Assembly: GCA_012960925.1 (NCBI GenBank)
Contig: DUAG01000072.1
Span: forward strand, 1 to 55,107
DNA length: 55,107 nt
Direction: 5' to 3'
Source of the DNA: Candidatus Manganitrophaceae bacterium
GTDB lineage: Bacteria; Nitrospirota; Nitrospiria; SBBL01; JAADHI01
In this document: positions 27,620 to 34,611 of the stretch, piece after piece
Layout: each line of letters begins with the position of its first letter
How positions within the stretch are numbered: the first letter of the stretch is position 1
Position numbers and translations under genes: made by a program
The notes under the pieces: model-generated
What the model saw: the letters and a program-made list of their open reading frames with translations, nothing else
Databases searched by the model: none
What the model was told of the DNA's origin: nothing

Positions 27620-27752
27620 TATTCAGCATGCCACAATTTTGCTTCAGGGCAAGGCCCGAGGAGCACAGAACCGCAACGTAGTAGTATACGTGAGGATTCG
27701 AGCACCACAGCAACGCCGCCATGGAGTAAAAAGAGGGGTGTGCTGGAGGGTT
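27620..27752 (+). repeat. Interspersed repeat family A, copy 5
   Basis: The full-length copy starts ATTCAGCATGCC. It has CTTCAGGGCAAGGC, the hairpin ACGTA (27676-27680) / TACGT (27687-27691), and GCACCACAGCAACGC, ending GGTGTGCTGG. It lies between the SDR and DUF3467 genes and contributes the spurious upstream codons of the SDR frame. Confidence 0.82.
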
Positions 27753-27758
27753 ACCTCC

Positions 27759-28067
27759 TTAGAGATAGTGTCCCTGATACTGCGGCTTATCTTTTTCGGG
27801 TGTGCTCGGGGCCTTGATCTCACCAAACTTATCCTCGAAACGCCGGATATTGTCCTGCAGAGCCATGAGGAGGCGCTTGGTGTGGGCGGGGCTGGAGAGA
27901 ATCCGCGCCCGGACCTTTGCCTTGGGCGTCTGGGGTTGAATGTAGACAAAATCAATCACAAACTCGGTTTCTGTATGCGCGAGAAGCGCCATGTTGGCAT
28001 AGATTCCCTGAGAGGTCGCGTCATCAATTTCAATCTGTATCTGGACCTGCTGTTCTGGTGTTGACAT
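27759..28067 (-). CDS. DUF3467 family protein
   Basis: The 102-residue cytoplasmic protein matches the small DUF3467 family: YANMALLAHTETEFVIDFVY, then PKAKVRARILSSPAHTKRLL and ALQDNIRRFEDKFGEI. Its function is unknown. A strong AGGAGG ribosome site lies 7 nt before the ATG. It has the same orientation as rmuC and the pterin genes, but is separated from both by repeats. Confidence 0.85.
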   Translation of the reverse strand: MSTPEQQVQIQIEIDDATSQGIYANMALLAHTETEFVIDFVYIQPQTPKAKVRARILSSPAHTKRLLMALQDNIRRFEDKFGEIKAPSTPEKDKPQYQGHYL

Positions 28068-28125
28068 TCAAAGGCCTCCTTAATTGACGGATGGCGGTCT
28101 CTTAAAAAGTTTGAAAAGCACTTCC

Positions 28126-28205
28126 CGTCATTCCGGCGAAAGCCGGAATTCCAGCCTTATAGCTTGTTACCTTGGCTCCGGTTTCCGGGTCGCACCGGAG
28201 TGACG
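28126..28205. repeat. Palindromic repeat family B, copy 2
   Basis: This 80-bp element has near-perfect inverted ends CGTCATTCCGG (28126-28136) and CCGGAGTGACG (28195-28205), each next to further inverted arms. Its core is shared with 12453-12480. It overlaps the end of rmuC and supplies that gene's last 12 codons and the stop codon. Confidence 0.75.
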
Positions 28206-29369
28206 ACTTTTTACGAGTCCATCATTATTGGTTAGCTGTGATTCCTCAAGCAGGACCGATTTGATCCTTTTTTCTTCAGGCGGGGCAACCTCAGGTTCGG
28301 GGCGGTCCTCGTCGACGCTCAGGAGGCGGCCGCCCAGGCGATCTAGCTTTTTGGAGGCCTCCTCGTATTTTCCCTTTGTATTAGAGAGGTGCCGCCCGAT
28401 GACCTCGAAGTCTTCCTTAAACCGATGAAAATCACCGCTTAAATGTAGAAGCCGCTGGTGAATTTCCTGTGCCGACTTTTCGATACGAAGCCCTTTGAAG
28501 CCAAGAACAATCACCTGGAGATAAGCGTAGAAAGAGTTGGGAGAGACCGGCACAACCCGCTTCGCAAGGGCATAGCTGCAGAGGGCATTTTCATCGCCGA
28601 AGGTCTCATCTCTGATGATTGTCTCATAATAGACATTTTCCGCAGGGATGTACATTAACGCGAAGTCATAAGTTCCTTCATCGGGAAGGATGTATTTTGA
28701 GGCGATCTGGTCGATCTGTTTTTTGACATCGGCCCGGAATTTTCTGCGGTGGGTCTTTTTCTCATCGTCACTGACTGTTTCAATCATTTTTTTAAAGTTT
28801 TCAAGTGGAAACTTGGCGTCAACGGGCACCAGACCCGGGCCCAGGCGGATCGCGGCATCGACCACCTCATTGCTCTTGAATCGGTATTGTAATGTGTATT
28901 GCGTCGGCGGCAGGACCTGGGATAGTAACTCGCCCAGGAAAAGTTCTCCAAGGTTTCCTCTCAGCTTCGGTGCCCGTAAGATCTCCTGAAGGCTGGCGAT
29001 GTCCTTCCCGACGTCATAGACCTGTTGCGTCGCCTTCGCCATTTCTCCCAGGTTTTGTTTGACTTCTCCGACGACGCGGGCGGCATGATCCAGACGGTTT
29101 CCGATCTGTCCGGTCGCGGTCGACAATTGCTGGTTGACCGAGTTCAGTTGGCTGTTGACCTGTGTGGTCATCTGCGTGATCTGTTCCTGCATCGATTTTG
29201 TGTTTTCTGTAAGGGAGACTGCGAGTTGTTGACGGAGCTGATCAAGCTGCTGCTGCATCAGACCCAGTGCCGCATCATTCTCCGGCTTCCCTTTTTTTAA
29301 CGCCCTGAACAGGAGCACGCTCAGGAGGAGCGTGAAACCTCCCAACAGAGCGAAAACGACCCTATCCAT
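28167..29369 (-). CDS. rmuC: DNA recombination protein RmuC
   Basis: RmuC limits inversions at short inverted repeats and has a predicted endonuclease-like core. The 400-residue protein has an N-terminal membrane helix (residues 3-22) and a long coiled coil rich in Gln (about 30-130). The conserved core follows: RGNLGELFLGELLSQVLP, VPVDAKFPLENF, YDFALMYIPAENVYYE and VPVSPNSFYAYLQV. GGAG lies 8 nt before the ATG. The last residues (RHSGATRKPEPR) are encoded by a repeat element, so the native C-terminus has been replaced or extended. Confidence 0.95.
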   Translation of the reverse strand: MDRVVFALLGGFTLLLSVLLFRALKKGKPENDAALGLMQQQLDQLRQQLAVSLTENTKSMQEQITQMTTQVNSQLNSVNQQLSTATGQIGNRLDHAARVVGEVKQNLGEMAKATQQVYDVGKDIASLQEILRAPKLRGNLGELFLGELLSQVLPPTQYTLQYRFKSNEVVDAAIRLGPGLVPVDAKFPLENFKKMIETVSDDEKKTHRRKFRADVKKQIDQIASKYILPDEGTYDFALMYIPAENVYYETIIRDETFGDENALCSYALAKRVVPVSPNSFYAYLQVIVLGFKGLRIEKSAQEIHQRLLHLSGDFHRFKEDFEVIGRHLSNTKGKYEEASKKLDRLGGRLLSVDEDRPEPEVAPPEEKRIKSVLLEESQLTNNDGLVKSRHSGATRKPEPR

Positions 29370-29524
29370 TTTCTACTCTCCTGACGGTCGGCCAATTACA
29401 CCTTAAAAGAACATTTAAAGTCAAACGCTATTTCTCCAACCTGCTCCCATGGGCTGTGATGGGAAACTGCGGCACCGGTTTCTTATTGACAGAGGTCCGT
29501 TAGATAGCTATTCTCTGGAACTAA

Positions 29525-29683
29525 GGAACCTCTGAATAAGTCATGACTCGCTTTTTCAGGGCTAAAATTCCCCGCTTCTGCGTTGCAAATCTTTAAAATA
29601 GCGGGCTATTCTCTGCGATTCGCGTCTTGAATCGGAATATTTTATCTCCTGAAAAACTCAACCCAGACTTATTCAGAGGTTCC
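29525..29683. mobile_element. MITE family D, intact copy
   Basis: This 159-bp element has perfect 18-bp terminal inverted repeats, GGAACCTCTGAATAAGTC (29525-29542) and its complement (29666-29683). CTAA occurs directly on both sides (29521-29524 and 29684-29687), as expected for a 4-bp target duplication. It encodes no protein. A diverged copy lies at 30666-30820, on the other side of the TerB-like gene. Confidence 0.88.
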
Positions 29684-29724
29684 CTAATTCACGCAAAATA
29701 CGAAAAAAATGAAAAGGAGCAGAC

Positions 29725-30651
29725 GTGTCAGTTGGAAAGGTTTCAAAAGAAAAGCAATTTTCTCTGGTTCGGGTGCTCATTGCCCTGGCCTGGGCCGATG
29801 GAGAGATCAGCAATGAGGAATTGAATTTTCTGAAGGATTTTATCTTTAAATTCGATTTAACGGGGGAAGAGTGGGCCAAGGTCGAGATGTATATGGAAGA
29901 CCCGATTCCGCCTGATGAAGCGGAGGCCCTGGTGAAGGATTTTGTTCTTCATCTGGGTGGATCCCAGGAGCGCAAAGAAGTCATCGCGGCCCTTGAAGGG
30001 ATCATGGCGGCAGATGGAGAGACACGCCCGGAGGAGCAGGCCTTTCTTAAACAGTGTACCGCTATTTTCAAGGAAAGCGGGCCGGCATCCTCGCTCATGA
30101 GCCGGATTGGAGGGCTTTTCCGGGAAACGGTCTTCAAGCCGGGTGAGACGTCTCAGCGGAAGGAAGAACTGCACGATTTTCTCAATAACCGGATTCTCTT
30201 CAAGGTGCGCCGGAAACTTGAACGGGAAAAACTGAGCCTGGAAGCCGATCCGGAGAAGCTGGCCTATGCCTCTCTTTTTGCCGGACTTCTTTCTCACATC
30301 GCATCGATAGATAATGGCACCTCGGAAGTGGAATTGACCGTACTGAAACGGCAACTGAAAGAGGTCGCCGGTTTCGATCAGGAGGCGGTTGAACTGATCC
30401 TGTCGGTTGTGCGGGAGACCGCCTCCAAAGGCCTGGACCGCTTTCGCCTCACTAGGGAATTTTACGAGAAGAGCAATGTCGAACAGCGCCGACAACTCCT
30501 GGACTGCCTTTTCGACATGGCCGGTGCGGACGATGACCTGGCTCATACCGAAGTCGAAGAGGTCCGGGCGATTGCTTTCGGCCTGAAATTTTCCCATAAG
30601 GATTTTATTGACGCCAAGGTAAAACACCTCGATAAAACCAGAGGCAAGTAG
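29725..30651 (+). CDS. TerB-like protein (two tellurite-resistance-B-type domains)
   Basis: The 308-residue, all-helical, soluble protein starts at GTG 29725, after AAGGAG (29714-29719). Two TerB-like helical repeats are visible, about 10-125 and about 185-300. Each has an acidic metal-binding-type loop (WADGEISNEE, AADGETRPEE, AGADDDLAHTE). TerB domains are linked to stress response and phage defence contexts, but no ter partner genes occur here. The gene sits between two MITE copies, which could have moved or isolated it as a unit. Confidence 0.8.
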   Translation: MSVGKVSKEKQFSLVRVLIALAWADGEISNEELNFLKDFIFKFDLTGEEWAKVEMYMEDPIPPDEAEALVKDFVLHLGGSQERKEVIAALEGIMAADGETRPEEQAFLKQCTAIFKESGPASSLMSRIGGLFRETVFKPGETSQRKEELHDFLNNRILFKVRRKLEREKLSLEADPEKLAYASLFAGLLSHIASIDNGTSEVELTVLKRQLKEVAGFDQEAVELILSVVRETASKGLDRFRLTREFYEKSNVEQRRQLLDCLFDMAGADDDLAHTEVEEVRAIAFGLKFSHKDFIDAKVKHLDKTRGK

Positions 30652-30665
30652 ACCCCCCCCTTAAG

Positions 30666-30820
30666 GGAGCTCTGAATAAGTCATGAATTTTTTTCAGGGC
30701 TAAAAGGTCCCGCTTCTGCGTTACAAATTTTGAAAATAGCAGGTTGTTCTCTGCATTTTGCGCCTTGAAGCGAAACATTTTATCTCCTGAAAAACGCAAC
30801 CCAGACTTAATCAGGGCCCC
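30666..30820. mobile_element. MITE family D, diverged copy
   Basis: This element is similar over its length to 29525-29683, including CAGGGCTAAA, CCCGCTTCTGCGTTRCAAAT and TTTTATCTCCTGAAAAAC. The terminal repeats have decayed (GGAGCTCTGAATAAGTC left, GACTTAATCAGGGCCCC right). The gap to 31029 also holds a GACCCG..CGGGTC hairpin (30841-30855) and no gene. Confidence 0.8.
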
Positions 30821-31029
30821 CTCAATGTTCCCGATCCCGAGACCCGCTTCGGGTCTGTTCTGCTTTGGTGAGACGGGGCGACGACCCACGAAGAGCGTCT
30901 TATCCCAGGTCTTTTCCCGGTTCTTTGGGCATCCAGGCTATTGTTTTTTAGGCCTTACGGTGCTACGATATCAACGTTTCCTCGGGATAGATTTTTTTCA
31001 TATTAAAAGATAGAGGTGAAAGAAGCATC

Positions 31030-32037
31030 ATGTTAAACCTGCGCTCTTTTTTTCTAGGGATTGTCCTTATTGTTCTCCTGCCTGGGATGCTCCTGGCCTC
31101 TCCTGCCCACGATAGGGCGGACGCGCTCTTTGAAGAAGGGCTTTTTTTAAGTAAACAAAGGCAGTTTGACGATGCGATTATCAGCTTTGTCCGAGCGGTT
31201 AAATTAGGCCCACGCCAACATCGATACCACCGGGGTCTCTACATGACCTACCAGGCGACGCGACGGGTCCCCCAGGGGATTGCGTTTTACAAAAATCTTA
31301 TCCTGGATCATCCCGGTAATTCGACCCTCCACTATTGGTTGGGCCGGTACTACCTTTCCAGTTTGCGCCTGGATGATTCCGCAAGAGCCTTTAAGGAATC
31401 AGCCCGTCTTGCCCCGAAAGACGAGCATCCTTTTATCTCCCTCGGACATGTGTACAGTCGTATGGAAAAGACTCAGGAAGCTCTGGAGGCCTATCTTCAG
31501 GCGGATAGGCTGGCCCCTGGGGTCCCTGTCATCAAGGTCGGTTTGGGGACCAGCTATTTCAAGCTGAAAGAGTTTGAGAAGGCGAGGAAGGTCTACGAAG
31601 AGGCCCTGGCGGATGATGCGTCTTTCACCGAGGCACAATATAACCTTGGCCTGATCTATGAGAGAAGCAAGGATTATGACAAGGCCTTTGAGCAATGGCA
31701 GATATTGCTGGAGGCAGACCCGAATGAGTCCGGGGCGCGCGAACACCTTGCACGCCTCTACTACAGAGGGGAATTTTACCTGGAGGCCGTTCGTGAATAT
31801 ACGACCCTTTCGCTGGTGATGATGGACTCACCGCGAATATTTCTGGCCCTGGGTGAAGCCCAGGTCATGCTTGCGTCGCAGTTGAACGATGAAAGGGACC
31901 GCGACCTGCTTAAGCTTAGAGCCATTGAGAGTTTTGAGCGAACCATTGAGATTGATCCCGGGAACACAAGCGCGCGTCAGTATCTGGAGCGCCTGGCCTT
32001 GCTGGAATCGAAAAAGTCCTCCGCGAAGCGGAAATGA
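31030..32037 (+). CDS. Exported tetratricopeptide-repeat protein
   Basis: The 335-residue protein has a signal peptide (residues 1-24, cleavage after LLAS or ASPA) followed by about eight TPR units over the rest. Examples are LFLSKQRQFDDAIISFVRAV, YYLSSLRLDDSARAFKESA and YNLGLIYERSKDYDKAFEQW. TPRs make a scaffold for protein contacts, here in the periplasm. It opens a run of exported proteins leading to the multicopper oxidase and may help assemble that system; this is inferred from position only. Confidence 0.85.
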   Translation: MLNLRSFFLGIVLIVLLPGMLLASPAHDRADALFEEGLFLSKQRQFDDAIISFVRAVKLGPRQHRYHRGLYMTYQATRRVPQGIAFYKNLILDHPGNSTLHYWLGRYYLSSLRLDDSARAFKESARLAPKDEHPFISLGHVYSRMEKTQEALEAYLQADRLAPGVPVIKVGLGTSYFKLKEFEKARKVYEEALADDASFTEAQYNLGLIYERSKDYDKAFEQWQILLEADPNESGAREHLARLYYRGEFYLEAVREYTTLSLVMMDSPRIFLALGEAQVMLASQLNDERDRDLLKLRAIESFERTIEIDPGNTSARQYLERLALLESKKSSAKRK

Positions 32038-32142
32038 GGTGTGTGCTGATTTGTTGCGGGCATACTCAGAATGATCTATCATGAGTGGTTACGATAAATC
32101 AGGCAAAGTTGTTACATCACAATAGGGAGGTTGTTTACGCGA

Positions 32143-32739
32143 ATGAAAGGCTTGAGACAAAATTACGGTCGTGATCGGGTCTGCCTGGTCTTGATTATTC
32201 TCTTTTCTATTGTACTTTTTTCTGTCGAAGCGCACTCCTTCACAACAGTAGAGCCCTATGATTGTAATACCCCGGAGAACAGAGACAAGGCGACAACCCT
32301 TGAGTTGGTCGTGGCCAAGAAAAAATGGCGGAAAAAGAAGAAGGAGCTTAAGGCATCTGTGATCTCTGAGAACAGCGCGCTCAAGGTTCGTGTCAAACTT
32401 TTTCCCTTTTTAAATCCTCCCATGAATATCGGAATCGGAAGCTGCGTCTCGGCGGAGGAGGGGCGGCTGGGAATTCGAAAAGCAATCGAACTCAACGGGG
32501 GCTTAGACCACGTGATTATGCAGGAATTGTTACCGCACCATTGGGTGAAGGTCGGTTCAACCGACCTGGCCGAGTTGTCTTGGATTCGAGTGAGCCCGAA
32601 AGATCTGCTGCGTTTGAGTGATCCGGCACTTTCAACCAAACAATTTCAGAATACCTACCGGGAACTCGCCACCCTAAAGGAAAGAAAACTGCCTTTTGGC
32701 TTGGGGACAAAGAAGATAGATGTGGAGCCTGAGAAGTGA
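32143..32739 (+). CDS. Exported protein of unknown family, paralogue of the 42660 lipoprotein
   Basis: I do not recognise the family. ATG 32143 is chosen; a TTG at 32131 directly touches the GGGAGG site (32125-32130). The 198-residue product has a signal peptide (about residues 10-32) and a Lys-rich stretch (KKKWRKKKKELK). Its C-terminal half shares NPPxNIxIGSxVSA, AIxxNxG, DLxRL and LSTxQF with the lipoprotein at 42660-43229, so the two are paralogues. It overlaps the next gene by 4 nt (GTGA), which implies coupling. The paralogues bracket the multicopper oxidase block. Confidence 0.78.
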   Translation: MKGLRQNYGRDRVCLVLIILFSIVLFSVEAHSFTTVEPYDCNTPENRDKATTLELVVAKKKWRKKKKELKASVISENSALKVRVKLFPFLNPPMNIGIGSCVSAEEGRLGIRKAIELNGGLDHVIMQELLPHHWVKVGSTDLAELSWIRVSPKDLLRLSDPALSTKQFQNTYRELATLKERKLPFGLGTKKIDVEPEK

Positions 32740-33158
32740 GGTTTTGTTTGAGAGAGACCCCGTGCCGCTTGCGTCGGCTGCTGCGCCTTTATTTCCTGGT
32801 CATAGTCGGGGCGGGGGTCATGGTCTTCCCTCTGGCGACCGATGCGGTGGACCGTGACGCCTCCAAGGTTGAGGTTTTAAATCATGAATGGCGTTCGGAC
32901 GAAGTGTGGTTGAATGGCGGCAAGACGAAGTTTCTTTGGAATGCAACCATCCGTAATAATTCGGAGGTCCGAAAGCGGGTGTATGTCTACTACTCTCTCC
33001 TGGACGACAACAATGTGCCTCTCGCCCGTAATGTGGCGAATAAATACGTCGGCCCCGGCAAAACGACTAAAATCCTTGCCAATTCCTATATCATGACGGT
33101 CGATCTGCCCAGAGTGACCCACAGCAGTGTTACAATAAAGGTAGGCATCACCCACTAG
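32736..33158 (+). CDS. Exported beta-rich protein of unknown function
   Basis: The 140-residue product starts at GTG 32736, inside the stop of the previous gene, and has a signal peptide (about residues 12-37). The mature part is beta-rich with a pattern like FxLYD domains (VEVLNHEW, FLWNATIRNNSEVRKRVYVYYSLLD, YVGPGKTTKI), but this is only a resemblance. The stop codon TAG lies in the CTAG target site of a MITE, so the original end of the protein may have been longer or different. Confidence 0.7.
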   Translation: MRFCLRETPCRLRRLLRLYFLVIVGAGVMVFPLATDAVDRDASKVEVLNHEWRSDEVWLNGGKTKFLWNATIRNNSEVRKRVYVYYSLLDDNNVPLARNVANKYVGPGKTTKILANSYIMTVDLPRVTHSSVTIKVGITH

Positions 33159-33322
33159 TGTCGTGTCAACCGTGAAGAGGCGGTTTCAGGACGATGAGAA
33201 GTGGCCATATGCTAGACGCGCGAGTGTAGGACTATCCGTAGATAATTCAAGCGAACGCAACAACGCGGATGGCCGCTTATCGGCTTCATGTAGGTGTCGC
33301 TTTGCGGTTGACACGACACTAG
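33155..33322. mobile_element. MITE family E
   Basis: CTAGTGTCGTGTCAACCG (33155-33172) is repeated exactly inverted at 33305-33322. The outer CTAG is palindromic and probably the duplicated target site, leaving 14-bp terminal repeats and a 168-bp element overall. No protein is encoded. It separates the FxLYD-like gene from the WD40 gene and provides the stop codon of the former. Confidence 0.85.
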
Positions 33323-33388
33323 GTATTTACCATCCCTCTCTTTTCGTCCTCCCGCGCATTCGGGCGCAAAACACATCCGGGAGATAGA

Positions 33389-34267
33389 GTGACCACACTA
33401 AAAAAAAGAAGATTATCTGGAGTCTCTGTCCTTTTCGGAGCCTTGTTCTGGGTCTTTCTTGCTGTCACTGCTGTTGAGGGCGGGTCCCTTCTCCAGGAAA
33501 AGGCGTCCCTGAAAGGGCACAGCGACATCATCAGGGCAGTGGCCTTTTCCCCGGATAGCAAGCGCCTGATTACCGGAAGCTATGATAAGACCGTACGGAT
33601 CTGGGATCTGGCGACGGGGCGGGTGATCTTCCTGATGAAGCACCCGAACCTGGTGCGCGCGGTGGCCGTCTCTCCGGATGGAAAGACCGTGGCCTCGGGG
33701 AACTATAACAGGACGGCGGACCTATGGGATCTGGAGACGGGGAAGCGGAAGGCGGTCCTGGGGCATCCAAAGCGGGTTCGCGCGGTGGCTTTTTCTCCGG
33801 ACGGTTTGCTCTTGGCCTCAGGGAGTTCGGATAAAAAAGTCCGGCTATGGTTTGTCCGGACCGGGAGAGAGCAGAAGGTTTTGCTTGGGCACGAAAAAGC
33901 CGTCAACGCGGTGGCCTTTTCCCCGGATGGCAGGATCCTGGCCTCCGGAAGTACGGATCAGACCATCCGCTTATGGAATGTGGCGACCGGAAAGGTGATG
34001 GCTGTTTTGACCGGGCACAAAAATCTGGTGCTGTCTCTCGCCTTTTCCCCGGATGGAAAAACCCTGGTGTCGGGTGGCGCGGATGAGACCGTCCGTCTTT
34101 GGGACCTTGAAACCGGTAAAGAAAAGAGCCGCCTTGAAAAAGGGCACGCCCTGTATGTTGCCGCTGTGGCGTTCTCCCCGGACGGAAAAATGCTGGCCTC
34201 CGGCGGAGGGGACAGAACCGTTCGGCTTTATGCCCTCTCTTCCCCCCTCCCGAAATTACTTGATTGA
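33389..34267 (+). CDS. Exported WD40-repeat protein
   Basis: The 292-residue protein starts at GTG 33389 after GGGAGA. It has a signal peptide (about residues 8-32) followed by six WD40 repeats of about 42 residues. They share VRAVAFSPDG, LASGSxDKxVRLWDL and similar strings. Six blades could form a small propeller on their own. Repeats at DNA level are strong, a sign of recent duplication. It precedes the multicopper oxidase by 344 bp of regulatory sequence and is inferred to be a periplasmic interaction platform. Confidence 0.9.
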   Translation: MTTLKKRRLSGVSVLFGALFWVFLAVTAVEGGSLLQEKASLKGHSDIIRAVAFSPDSKRLITGSYDKTVRIWDLATGRVIFLMKHPNLVRAVAVSPDGKTVASGNYNRTADLWDLETGKRKAVLGHPKRVRAVAFSPDGLLLASGSSDKKVRLWFVRTGREQKVLLGHEKAVNAVAFSPDGRILASGSTDQTIRLWNVATGKVMAVLTGHKNLVLSLAFSPDGKTLVSGGADETVRLWDLETGKEKSRLEKGHALYVAAVAFSPDGKMLASGGGDRTVRLYALSSPLPKLLD

Positions 34268-34299
34268 TTGCGGATTAATTCCTCTGGACATCAATAAAA

Positions 34300-34313
34300 T
34301 TGATGTAGATCAA
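34300..34313 (+). promoter_or_regulatory. FNR/CRP-type palindrome upstream of the multicopper oxidase gene
   Basis: TTGATGTAGATCAA matches the FNR consensus TTGAT-N4-ATCAA exactly. It lies 72 bp upstream of the -35 box of the promoter at 34385. A weak -10-like TAGTAA at 34332-34337 would place the box near -41 of a second promoter. Oxygen- or redox-dependent control is suggested. Confidence 0.65.
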
Positions 34314-34384
34314 CAATTTAATCTAAAAGAATAGTAAAACAATTCTAAAAGGATTGTAAAACAATATAGACATGTAAAAAGTCC

Positions 34385-34413
34385 TTGACACATGTTTTCC
34401 CTCATGCTAGATT
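34385..34413 (+). promoter_or_regulatory. sigma70-type promoter of the multicopper oxidase gene
   Basis: TTGACA (34385-34390) and TAGATT (34408-34413) lie 17 bp apart. The predicted transcript has a leader of about 190 nt. The leader contains a weak 38-codon frame (34443-34559), for which no good ribosome site is seen. Confidence 0.75.
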
Positions 34414-34611
34414 CGGAAATCTTGCGAAAATGAAGCAGGACTATGTTGAAAAAATGGCTGGGCATCCTGTTCTCGGGGGACATCAAAGTAGGAAGAAAGA
34501 CAAGTAAATGGGCATCATCCTTAAATCTAAAGATAATCTCAACGATAAAACTACTGTAGAGCGATAACGCAACCATACGATCTGACAACGTTGATAAAGA
34601 AGGAGAATGAA

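Noticed and set aside
12293..27752. Repeat family A as a CRISPR array
   Set aside because: The copies are dispersed in separate gaps, differ in orientation and have no regular spacers or cas genes.
29857..30627. 256-codon minus-strand frame opposite the TerB-like gene
   Set aside because: The plus frame has AAGGAG and two TerB-like repeats; the minus frame has neither a start site nor a recognisable pattern.
29525..30820. Possible composite transposon around the TerB-like gene
   Set aside because: No transposase is encoded and the outer copy is decayed. Two MITE insertions near one gene is the simpler reading, so only MITEs are annotated.
34443..34559. 38-codon leader frame upstream of the multicopper oxidase gene
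   Set aside because: The ribosome site is poor and there is no codon pattern typical of leader peptides, so it is mentioned only with the promoter.
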